Positions 1-7,655 of a DNA stretch of 64,000 nucleotides are shown piece by piece (the first letter of the stretch is position 1; every line of letters begins with the position of its first letter). The translations under genes were made by a program, and so were the position numbers. The notes below the pieces were generated by a model. The model was given only the letters and a program-made list of their open reading frames with translations. It ran no database searches and was not told the DNA's origin. The DNA comes from Moorena sp. SIOASIH (GTDB lineage Bacteria > Cyanobacteriota > Cyanobacteriia > Cyanobacteriales > Coleofasciculaceae): positions 1-64,000 of the forward strand of contig NZ_JAAHIH010000004.1 of the NCBI RefSeq assembly GCF_010671925.1, in the 5' to 3' direction.

Positions 1-130
1 CCTTTTGCCTTTTGCCTTTTGCCTTTTGCCTTTTGCCTTTTGCCTTTTGCCTTTTGCCTTTTGCCTTTTGCCTTTTGCCTTTTGCCTTTTGCCTTTTGCC
101 TTTTGCCTTTTGCCTTTTGCCTTTTGCCTT
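1..130. repeat. Heptanucleotide tandem repeat (CCTTTTG)n
   Basis: About 18 head-to-tail copies of CCTTTTG fill the left edge of the window, so the array may continue outside it. It is a short tandemly repeated repetitive sequence of the kind common in filamentous cyanobacteria. The 190 bases between it and the protease gene are AT-rich and hold no gene I can support. Confidence 0.95.
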
Positions 131-321
131 AAAAAGATAAGATTTGTCCTCAAACGTCGCTAAAAATTGCTATATATAACTTCGCCCATCCTAATTTAAT
201 TGATATTTTTTTTACACGCAAGTGCCTAAATATTAAGTTTTGTGGCGATATCAGTCTTCTATGCCACTGGACATAGTATGTTAACCAATGGCTTAACAAT
301 CCAAAATTAGTTTGGGATTCA

Positions 322-2385
322 ATGTCTGAAATTGCTAAAATCCCAGGAATACAGGGACTTTGGGAAAAAACCAAAGGGGACTCCCAAGTTGTTGTTGCAG
401 TTCTAGATGGGGTTGTTGACCAGGCTCATCCTTGTTTTGATGGGGCTAGGCTAAAGCGGTTGCCAACGTTAGTTCAGGGAGAGGCACACCCGAGGGGGAG
501 GATGTCGAGCCATGGGACTCATGTTGCCAGTCTGATTTTGGGTCAGCATGGTTCTCCTGTGCAGGGGATTGCCCCAAACTGCCAGGGTTTAGTCATACCT
601 GTGTTCGCCGATGAAGGTCGCCGCCTCTCCCAACTGGATTTGTCTCGTGCCATTGAACAAGCCGTTAATGCCGGAGCGCATATTATCAATATCAGCGGCG
701 GACAACTGACTGACTATGGTGAAGCAGAGGACTGGCTCCAACAGGCTGTCCGTCTGTGCCGAGACAATAATGTATTAATTGTGGCGGCTGCGGGCAATGA
801 CGGGTGTGAGTGTTTACACGTTCCCGCTGCCCTTCCGGCTGTCCTAGCAGTTGGAGCCACGGATGGCCAGGGACAACCCCTAGAACTGAGTAATTGGGGT
901 CAAACCTATCAAAACCAAGGGATTCTGGCTCCGGGAGAGAATATTCTAGGAGCTAAACCCGGAGGTGGTACACTCAGACTCAGTGGCACGAGCTTTGCCA
1001 CCCCCATTGTTAGTGGAGTTGCGGCACTTTTGCTCAGTCTGCAACGGCAACGGGGTGAAGAACCTGACCCCCAAAAAGTTCGTACTGCCTTGCTAAAAAC
1101 AGCCCTACCCTGTAACCTACCGGAAAACGATCAGCGTCCTCGTTGTTTGGTGGGTGAGGTTAATATTGCTGGGGCGTTTACTGATTTAACAGGAGAAACC
1201 ATGTCTGAATCTGAAGAACTCTCAACCGTTGAAGCATCGGGCTGTGGCTGTGACGGAACACCAGAAACTAGCCCCCAACTGGCACTCAGTGCTGAGGTAA
1301 CTTCAGCCGTTGTACCCACAGAAGCTCAACCTGCCGTTGCGGCCTCCTCAACTGAGACAGCGGTAGCCCCTGCCCAACCAGCTGAAGTCTCTGTCACTGC
1401 TTCTGAACCTCAGTCTACACAAGCCCCGGTCACCCCGACCTCTATATCAACTTCATCTGTATCCACATCAAATCACGAGATCTCTGGAATGTCCAACACT
1501 ACTGCAAATGCAATTACCCCCAGCCAGCCCGTTCAAGCCAGTGGTGGCGATATAATTTATGTGATCGGAACCCTAGGTTACGACTTTGGCACCGAAGCAC
1601 GGCGCGACTCCTTCAAACAGTTGATGCCACCTTATGAGATTGAAGGCACTCAGGTGCCAGCAAATCCCTATGATGCCCGTCAGATGGTGGACTATCTGGA
1701 GGCAAATCTCTCGGAAGCCAAGTCCTTAATTTGGACGCTGAATATGGAGTTGACTCCGATTTACGCCCTCGAACCTTCGGGGTCCTTTGCCAGAGATGTG
1801 TATGCTGCATTTCAGGAATTGCTCTCTGGGGAAGTACAAGCAGAAGATTCTGAGGGATACATTGAACGGGTCAGTATTCCTGGACGGTTAACGGGACGAA
1901 CGGTAAAACTGTTCTCTGGGCAAGTTGTTCCAGTGGTTGAACCGGTAAGTCCTCGTGGCATCTACGGTTGGAGGGTGAATACGCTGGTTTCTTCTGCTTT
2001 GGAAGCGGTACGGGGTCAGCAGGCAGAGGCAGATGATGAGCAAATGCGGAAAAGCCTCAGCAGTTTCCTCAACCGGGTTTACTATGATCTGCGTAACTTA
2101 GGACAAACGTCTCAAGACCGGGCGCTGAATTTTGCGGCAACAAACGCTTTCCAAGCAGCTCAAACTTTCTCTGAAGCAGTAGCAGCTGGCATGGAATTAG
2201 ATAGTATTGTAGTGCAGCGCAGTCCTTTCTGTCGGATGGATAGTGATTGTTGGGATGTGCAGTTAAAGTTCTTTGACCCAGAAAACAACCGTCGTGCCAA
2301 GAAAGTCTTCCGCTTTACCATTGATGTTAGCGATTTAATTCCTGTGACTTTAGGCGAAGTTCGCTCTTGGTCTTCTCCTTATTAA
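322..2385 (+). CDS. PatA/PatG-family cyanobactin maturation protease (subtilisin-like)
   Basis: A 687-residue S8 serine protease. The triad is visible: D29 in AVLDGVVD, H64 in SSHGTHVAS and S224 in SGTSFATP. A linker rich in Ala, Thr, Pro and Ser follows (about residues 300-400) and contains the Cys motif GCGCDG. The C-terminal third (about 410-687) resembles the conserved non-protease domain shared by PatA and PatG. In cyanobactin pathways PatA cleaves the leader from the PatE precursor before PatG macrocyclises it. There is no signal peptide, so it should act in the cytoplasm. No precursor, heterocyclase or second protease gene lies downstream, where an IS607 element begins 0.3 kb away; the rest could lie upstream of the window. 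The family call is secure; a role in cyanobactin production is inferred. Confidence 0.85.
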   Translation: MSEIAKIPGIQGLWEKTKGDSQVVVAVLDGVVDQAHPCFDGARLKRLPTLVQGEAHPRGRMSSHGTHVASLILGQHGSPVQGIAPNCQGLVIPVFADEGRRLSQLDLSRAIEQAVNAGAHIINISGGQLTDYGEAEDWLQQAVRLCRDNNVLIVAAAGNDGCECLHVPAALPAVLAVGATDGQGQPLELSNWGQTYQNQGILAPGENILGAKPGGGTLRLSGTSFATPIVSGVAALLLSLQRQRGEEPDPQKVRTALLKTALPCNLPENDQRPRCLVGEVNIAGAFTDLTGETMSESEELSTVEASGCGCDGTPETSPQLALSAEVTSAVVPTEAQPAVAASSTETAVAPAQPAEVSVTASEPQSTQAPVTPTSISTSSVSTSNHEISGMSNTTANAITPSQPVQASGGDIIYVIGTLGYDFGTEARRDSFKQLMPPYEIEGTQVPANPYDARQMVDYLEANLSEAKSLIWTLNMELTPIYALEPSGSFARDVYAAFQELLSGEVQAEDSEGYIERVSIPGRLTGRTVKLFSGQVVPVVEPVSPRGIYGWRVNTLVSSALEAVRGQQAEADDEQMRKSLSSFLNRVYYDLRNLGQTSQDRALNFAATNAFQAAQTFSEAVAAGMELDSIVVQRSPFCRMDSDCWDVQLKFFDPENNRRAKKVFRFTIDVSDLIPVTLGEVRSWSSPY

Positions 2386-2400
2386 GGACCTATGAAATCG

Positions 2401-2430
2401 AGATAAGGAAACTTTTTGATTTCCTTATCT
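2401..2430 (+). terminator. Stem-loop downstream of the protease gene
   Basis: A perfect 11-bp inverted repeat (AGATAAGGAAA and its complement, 8-nt loop) begins 15 bases after the protease stop codon. There is no U-run after it, so it is only a possible terminator or mRNA-stabilising hairpin. Confidence 0.45.
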
Positions 2431-2437
2431 ATAGTGC

Positions 2438-2497
2438 AGGGAATAGGGAATAGGGAATAGGGAATAGGGAATAGGGAATAGGGAATAGGGAGCAGGG
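2438..2497. repeat. (GGGAATA)n tandem repeat
   Basis: Eight or so copies of GGGAATA follow the stem-loop. The rest of the gap to the IS607 element includes a short imperfect palindrome at about 2610-2665 (AGCGATGCAG ... CTTTGCATCAAG) that recurs at 57468-57515. No gene is seen here. Confidence 0.9.
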
Positions 2498-2757
2498 GGT
2501 AATAATTGACGAAAACAGTATTATAAAAATACTAATCCTGGGCTGAAATCTTGCACCAGTACAAAAAAAACTTAATAACGGAAGCGATAACAATCAATTT
2601 CAGTACTGAAAGCGATGCAGTCGGTAAAACGGGGTTTCTCCCACTCGCCCTTTGCATCAAGAGAGAGTTGTGTCCTAGACAATAATTTTCCTGACATAGT
2701 TGACATTTCCCGACATTTTCTTTGATGATGTAAGTGTAACAACCAAGGCACGCGCTA

Positions 2758-3378
2758 ATGAATGGATCAGTCAACTATGTCCCTCCAAGGGTCGCTGCCG
2801 CTAGACTTGGGGTCAGTACTAAAACACTCGAAAGATGGCTCAATGAAGGCAAGATACAAGGTATCAGAACCCCTGGAGGTCAAAGACGATACGACCTGGA
2901 CTCGGTCGTCTCTATTCCTTGCACAAAAACAAGAACAGACAACAGGGCGACAATTCTATATGCAAGAGTTTCAAGTCGCTCTCAAAAAAATGACCTTGAG
3001 CAACAAGTACAGTTTCTTAAGTCTCGTTACCCAGACGCAGAAATCATTCGAGATATTGGAAGTGGACTCAACTTCAGAAGAAAAGGTCTTCGTACCTTAC
3101 TGGACAGAGTTCTCGACGGTACTTGCAAATATATTGTCGTTGCCCACAAAGATAGGCTTTGCCGTTTTGGGTTCGATCTTGTCTCATGGTTGTGCTCTAA
3201 ATTCCAAACTAAAATACTGGTTCTCGACGAAAAGAACCTCAGCCCAGAACAGGAGATGGTTGAAGATGTTCTGGCAGTCATCCACGTCTTCAGTTGCCGA
3301 TTGTACGGACTTAGGAAGTACAAGCAAAAGATTATTAAAGACTGTGAGTTACCAAGTTTACCCAAGCAAAGAACTTGA
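2758..3378 (+). CDS. tnpA: IS607 TnpA serine recombinase
   Basis: A 206-residue protein with a MerR-like helix-turn-helix at the N-terminus (about residues 8-50, VPPRVAAARLGVSTKTLERW) and a small serine-recombinase catalytic domain after it (YARVSSRSQKNDLEQQ, with the nucleophile Ser in the VSS motif, then KDRLCRFGFD). This order is diagnostic for IS607 TnpA, which moves the element through a covalent protein-DNA intermediate. The start is the ATG that aligns with copy 2. The 3' end overlaps tnpB by 35 bases. The frame is intact, so this copy could supply recombinase to both IS607 elements in the window. Confidence 0.9.
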   Translation: MNGSVNYVPPRVAAARLGVSTKTLERWLNEGKIQGIRTPGGQRRYDLDSVVSIPCTKTRTDNRATILYARVSSRSQKNDLEQQVQFLKSRYPDAEIIRDIGSGLNFRRKGLRTLLDRVLDGTCKYIVVAHKDRLCRFGFDLVSWLCSKFQTKILVLDEKNLSPEQEMVEDVLAVIHVFSCRLYGLRKYKQKIIKDCELPSLPKQRT

Positions 3379-4489
3379 GGATATTTGGAAGAAATGGATT
3401 GCCGCTGTTCGTCAGGTGTATAACATTTCTATTGAACAATTAAACAAAAACCAAGGTTATACAAAAGTAGGAAAAAAAGGGGGAAAATATGGTTTTAGAA
3501 CTTGGTTAAAACAATCGGGACTTATCCCACAATGGTGTAAAGACCTAAATGTCTCCAAAATTCTAGACAACGCTTCCATGGAAGCTTATCGCGCTTGGAA
3601 GGAAACGGCTAAACAGCCTAAATTTGTGGGAAAAGGGAAGAAACGCAAACCATTACCACAAGCTGGTCTAAAGATAGCTAAATTTCGCAGTGTACGCGAT
3701 CATAAACAGACAATCCAGTTTGATCCTACGGCTTACAAGGCTGGCAGATGGATGGTTTCTACGACCAAGCATTTACCAAAACCCGAATTCAAAGGTCATG
3801 ACTTCTGTATACTTACCGATGGTGCTACAGAACTTACTTATAACAAGGGTCGGTGGTTTGCGCACTTTCCTGTAGAATTTGACATTGAGCCTACTGAAAC
3901 TAAAAAAGTGATAGCTCTAGACCCCGGAGTCAGAACCTTCATGACTGGTTTTGACGGTACTGAATTCCTGGAGTTTGGCGACAACGATTTTCAGCGAATA
4001 GCTAAACTTTGTTCGCATTTAGATAAATTAAAAAGTAAGCATGATAAATCGAAAGGACATATATACAAACATCGTCGATACAAGTTAAAAGCAGCGATGG
4101 AAAAGCTTAGGACTAGGATTAAAAATATTAGAGCTGAACTACACAAACAAGTAGCTTCCTATTTAGCAAGGAACTACGATGTGATTGTTTTACCAACTTT
4201 TAACACATCACAAATGGTTCCACGAAAGAAGCGAAAGTTAAAGACCAAAACAGCTAGAGCGATGATGAACTGGGCATTTTATCAGTTCTCTCAAATATTG
4301 GAACACTTGTGTAACCGTTATGGTTCCAAGTTAGTGAGAATAACTGAAGAATACACATCTAAAACTTGCACAAAATGTGGCCATATTCATAGAAAACTTG
4401 GTAGTTCTAAGAATTTTAAGTGTCCACATTGCGGTTATGAGATCCCCAGAGATTTTAATGGAGCCGTCGGGATTTTCCTGTTCGCGTAG
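3344..4489 (+). CDS. tnpB: IS607 TnpB RNA-guided nuclease-like protein, probably inactive
   Basis: A 381-residue OrfB/TnpB protein. I place the start at the GTG of VSYQVYPSKEL, where homology to TnpB begins; the frame is also open for nearly 600 bases upstream, over tnpA. RuvC motifs are ALDPGVRTF (D193), VLPTFNTSQM (position 287) and PRDFNGA (D370), with a four-Cys zinc ribbon (CTKCG, CPHCG) between the last two. Position 287 is Asn, where copy 2 has Glu, the residue expected for metal-dependent cleavage. Translation stops at a TAG inside a small palindrome (4481-4510). The C-terminal tail continues beyond the group II intron as 6687-6783, ending TICPG and a stop. In situ activity is doubtful. 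Confidence 0.85.
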   Translation: MSYQVYPSKELEDIWKKWIAAVRQVYNISIEQLNKNQGYTKVGKKGGKYGFRTWLKQSGLIPQWCKDLNVSKILDNASMEAYRAWKETAKQPKFVGKGKKRKPLPQAGLKIAKFRSVRDHKQTIQFDPTAYKAGRWMVSTTKHLPKPEFKGHDFCILTDGATELTYNKGRWFAHFPVEFDIEPTETKKVIALDPGVRTFMTGFDGTEFLEFGDNDFQRIAKLCSHLDKLKSKHDKSKGHIYKHRRYKLKAAMEKLRTRIKNIRAELHKQVASYLARNYDVIVLPTFNTSQMVPRKKRKLKTKTARAMMNWAFYQFSQILEHLCNRYGSKLVRITEEYTSKTCTKCGHIHRKLGSSKNFKCPHCGYEIPRDFNGAVGIFLFA

Positions 4490-4518
4490 CGTCGGCTTTG
4501 CCGAAAGGCGATGTGGGA

Positions 4519-6686
4519 GTGCGGCTCGTTCCTAGGAGGAACCTCCTGAAACAGGAGAGGTATGACTAGGGGGATTCGCGAGGTCAGACCTCAAAAAATC
4601 CTAACTGTCCTTCGGATGATGGTGAAAACCCATCCCTTGAGAAAGCAAGTGACTCCTTATCTTGGCCACACCGAGCAGGCGGCAACCTCGCAGAGTGAAG
4701 CTGGCACCAGGGCGGAATTAGAGGTGAAGCAGATTAGCCACACTACCGCGCTTTAGGGAGACGACATGGGTAACAGTAGCAAAAATCCTGAAAAAGTGTC
4801 TAATCGCCCTACCACAATCTGAAAAACAATGTGAGAATGCATCCTCTAATCCTCACAGAACAATTCCCACGGTATCTGTAACTTTCGAGGAGAGGATAGG
4901 CAAAATGGATTGCCCTAAATCGTCAAAACAATCTGATAGACGGAACGAGTAAAAACGACAGCATAAATAGGTCTGAGGAAATAGTCGAATCCTCGGTAAG
5001 TTATGCCAAACCTAATCCCTACTGTCGGGTAAGATGTAGCCGGAAACTGGCTACGGGTATCAAGATAAACAAATCCTAACAGAGTATGGGTAGACACATG
5101 TCTAATAGATATAGTGACCTCTGGAAAAGTCAAAAGTGGAAAAAACTCTGCCGGAACCTTTTTCGCCTGCAAAGAAGAGTTTATAAAGCAGTTCAAGCTG
5201 GAGACCTGAGGAAAGCTCGGTCACTTCAGAAACTGATATTGAAATCCCGTTCTGCCCAACTTTTGGCCATCCGTCAAGTGACTCAGCTCAACACCGGAAA
5301 AAGAACCGCCGGAGTAGACGGGAAATCACACCTAACCTACAAAGAAAGATTTGAGGTACTTAAAAAGCTAGTATCTAGTGCGGAAAACTGGACGCACCTC
5401 GGCCTAAGGGAAATCCCCATAGCCAAGAAAAACGGAGGTACAAGAATGCTGAAAGTACCAACAATCCGAGATAGAGCATGGCAATGTCTCGCAAAATTCG
5501 CTCTCGAACCTGCCCACGAAGCAACGTTCAGTGCCTATAGTTATGGATTCAGAACAGGTAGGTGTGCCCAAGACGCACAAAAACTACTGTTTTTAAACCT
5601 GAATTCAAAACAAAAAGGCATCAAGAAAAGAATAATAGAAGTAGACATAAAGAAGTGTTTTGACCGCATATCCCACAGCTCAATTATGGATAGATTGCTA
5701 GCACCTGCGGGTCTGAAAACAGGGATATTCAGATGTCTAAAAGCAGGCATCAATCCGGAATTCCCAGAGCAAGGAACACCCCAAGGAGGTGTAGTCAGCC
5801 CACTTCTAGCCAATATCGCACTAGATGGAATAGAGGAAATAAACCCTAGAAACAGATGTATAAGATACGCTGATGATATGGTAGTAATCCTCAAGCCTAA
5901 AGATAACGCAGAAAAAATCCTAGAGAAAATTAAAACCTTTCTCGCAGACCGGGGAATGGAAATCAGTGAAGAAAAGACCAAGATAACCAATACGACAGAC
6001 GGATTTGACTTCCTGGGGTGGAACTTCCGCGTCCAGAAAAACGGAAAATTCCGATGCATTCCCTCAGTGGATAACCATCGGAATATACGAAAGAAGATTA
6101 AAACCGTGGTAAACAGCTCGAATTATGGAGCCGAAGAAAAAGCAAAAAGATTAGCGCCAATCGTTCGTGGATGGAGGAATTACCACAAAAGCTGTTATAT
6201 GAACAGTTCTAGAGATAGTTTATGGTTTATAAATAAAACCGCAAATCGTAAATTCCGAAAGGAAAAGAAAGTGAACCGGTACAGAGCCAATGAACTATGC
6301 AAGAAAGGTTTTCCAGCTGTAGGGTATGAACAAAATCAACACGTAAATGTCAGGGGCACAAAGTCCCCATATGATGGGGACATAGTCTACTGGAGCAAAA
6401 GAAACTCCAAATTATACGACAACGCTACATCCAGAGCTTTGAAACGACAAAACCATTCCTGTGGACATTGTGGATTGAGATTCGTAAATGATGAACGGAT
6501 TCATCTCCATCACATAGACGGTAATCATAGCAACCAAAAGGAGAACAACCTTATGGCAGTTCACCAAAGTTGCCACCAACAAATACACTGGAGCCAAAAA
6601 AATACTTAGGAGCCGTGTGAGGGGAAACTTTCACGCACGGTTTTGAAGCGGAGGTGCCCTGGGTAATACCAGGCATCGACCGTAAT
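4519..6686 (+). mobile_element. Group II intron, copy 1, inserted in IS607 tnpB
   Basis: It starts with the 5' consensus GTGCG and ends with domain V (about 6611-6643, GAGCCGTGTGAGGGGAAA then TTTCACGCACGG), a domain VI hairpin and GTAAT. The ribozyme domains I-III lie before 5086, and domain IV contains the RT gene. Removing 4519-6686 joins GA to T and gives a GAT codon, after which the tnpB tail frame (NTFLNAVGDVVLSF...) continues. I saw no base difference from copy 2 at 39331-41498 in the parts I compared. This places the intron in the cyanobacterial class with an RT-maturase-HNH protein. Confidence 0.9.
5086..6609 (+). CDS. ltrA: Group II intron-encoded RT-maturase-HNH endonuclease
   Basis: A 507-residue intron-encoded protein. 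The RT domain carries the catalytic RYADDM motif and the TPQGGVVSPLLANIALD block; the X/maturase domain follows (IVRGWRNYH); the C-terminus is an HNH endonuclease (CGHCGLRF ... HLHHIDGNH ... HQSCHQQIH). Such proteins help their intron RNA splice, then cut the target DNA and copy the intron into it. The reading frame is intact and identical in protein sequence to the copy at 39898-41421, so both are probably recent and active. Confidence 0.95.
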   Translation: MGRHMSNRYSDLWKSQKWKKLCRNLFRLQRRVYKAVQAGDLRKARSLQKLILKSRSAQLLAIRQVTQLNTGKRTAGVDGKSHLTYKERFEVLKKLVSSAENWTHLGLREIPIAKKNGGTRMLKVPTIRDRAWQCLAKFALEPAHEATFSAYSYGFRTGRCAQDAQKLLFLNLNSKQKGIKKRIIEVDIKKCFDRISHSSIMDRLLAPAGLKTGIFRCLKAGINPEFPEQGTPQGGVVSPLLANIALDGIEEINPRNRCIRYADDMVVILKPKDNAEKILEKIKTFLADRGMEISEEKTKITNTTDGFDFLGWNFRVQKNGKFRCIPSVDNHRNIRKKIKTVVNSSNYGAEEKAKRLAPIVRGWRNYHKSCYMNSSRDSLWFINKTANRKFRKEKKVNRYRANELCKKGFPAVGYEQNQHVNVRGTKSPYDGDIVYWSKRNSKLYDNATSRALKRQNHSCGHCGLRFVNDERIHLHHIDGNHSNQKENNLMAVHQSCHQQIHWSQKNT

Positions 6687-6783
6687 TAACACCTTCCTCA
6701 ATGCAGTTGGGGATGTAGTACTCAGCTTTTCTGACTCGGAAGATATCCCAGATCTTGAAGATGTCACGATTTGTCCGGGTTAA
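6687..6783 (+). other. 3' exon of interrupted IS607 tnpB
   Basis: Read in the frame set by splicing, this segment encodes the rest of the TnpB tail, starting NTFLNAVGD and ending TICPG plus TAA at 6781-6783. The homologous segment of copy 2 is 41499-41595. It lies next to the right end of the IS, where the TnpB guide RNA would be made. Confidence 0.75.
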
Positions 6784-6877
6784 AAGTATCAGTAAAATCT
6801 TAATCGCTGTTCCCTGTTCTCCGTTCCCTGTTCCCTACTTTTACAGATAAATTTTAAACTTGGGGCAAGATCGGAGT

Positions 6878-7384
6878 TTAAAATTGATCGGTTTCCCGTG
6901 GTCCGGTGGCACCGCCTTGATTGAGGAATAAGTTACCGGTTGCATCGTTTTGATAGATACAGCGAATTTCTGGTGTACCTTCAAGCACACCAGTGAAACC
7001 AAAAGTATTCATCCGATTTTTGCATTCCCTTACCTGTTCCGATGAGATCAGCCTCCTCTGTTCTAGAATTGACCAGTTATTCCGACGTAAAACACACCCA
7101 GGTCGCATCTTGGGCTGGGTCACATACACATTAAAGGGATTGAGAGTCACGAAAACTTGCATATCCGTCACCATCGCACTGGCACCATACTGAATACAAA
7201 GCTCTGGGTTTGGTGCGCTGCGGTCAATCACTTCACGGGAGGCAACATTTTCTGGGTTGAGAGTGGCACCAGAGCTAAAAGCAATACCAACCCCAAGTCC
7301 CAAGACAAAAACCCCACCAAGAATCGCTAAGGTTGTGTAATTAAGTTCAGGTATCCCATTAGAACTGTTGGATTCACGTTTCAT
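6878..7384 (-). CDS. DUF3172 membrane-anchored protein
   Basis: A 168-residue cyanobacterial conserved protein. A single transmembrane helix lies at about residues 17-36. The hallmark DUF3172 core follows: CIQYGASAMV, VFVTLNPFNVYVTQP, RPGCVLRRNNW, ECKNRMNTFGFTG and CIYQND. It has four conserved cysteines in the soluble part. The function of the family is unknown. Its gene is convergent with the IS607 copy upstream and is separated from dgcN by a repeat-filled gap. Confidence 0.85.
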   Translation of the reverse strand: MKRESNSSNGIPELNYTTLAILGGVFVLGLGVGIAFSSGATLNPENVASREVIDRSAPNPELCIQYGASAMVTDMQVFVTLNPFNVYVTQPKMRPGCVLRRNNWSILEQRRLISSEQVRECKNRMNTFGFTGVLEGTPEIRCIYQNDATGNLFLNQGGATGPRETDQF

Positions 7385-7497
7385 TGGATTGAATTAACGT
7401 AATTAACGTTTAGAATTTTCTGGGTCAAGATTTGCTGGGAGTAGTTGCTACTTGCCCCCTTCTTTCAGTATGCCAGGTACGCCAAGATTAATCCGGA

Positions 7498-7655
7498 GAT
7501 GGGGAGATGGGGAGCTGGGGAGCTGGGGAGCTGGGGAGCTGGGGAGCTGGGGAGATGGGAAACATTCACTTTATAGGGACAGTAAATTCTTGTCTTACCC
7601 CGACTCCCGATTCCCGATTGCCGACTCCCGATTCCCGACTCCCGACTCCCGCTTA
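7498..7655. repeat. Two adjacent short tandem repeats, (GGGGAGCT)n and (CGACTCC/CGATTCC)n
   Basis: About seven GGGGAGCT/GGGGAGAT octamers at 7498-7560 and about seven CGACTCC/CGATTCC heptamers at 7600-7655. The second array lies inside the 3' end of dgcN and is translated. Confidence 0.9.

Larger units (their letters stand above)
2670..6793 (+). mobile_element. IS607-family element, copy 1, carrying a group II intron
   Basis: The element holds a tnpA serine recombinase and a tnpB, and its tnpB is interrupted by a group II intron. The ends were set by alignment to copy 2 at 37484-41605: similarity starts near GTCCTAGACAAT on the left and stops at AAAAGTATCAGT on the right. There is no target duplication, as expected for IS607. 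It has inserted between the PatA-like gene and the DUF3172 gene without visibly breaking a gene. Confidence 0.85.

Noticed and set aside
2762..3343. A 575-residue TnpB starting at 2762
   Set aside because: The first 194 residues have no TnpB similarity and overlap the intact tnpA in another frame. The overlap is noted as a finding instead.
4562..4756. 64-codon frame at the start of each tnpB intron
   Set aside because: It lies within group II ribozyme domains I-III, where sequence is explained by RNA structure; the same frame at 39374 is present only because the introns are identical.
5086..6609. Bacterial retron or diversity-generating retroelement as explanation of the RT genes
   Set aside because: The RT genes sit inside group II introns with GTGCG starts and domain V hairpins, and carry maturase and HNH domains.
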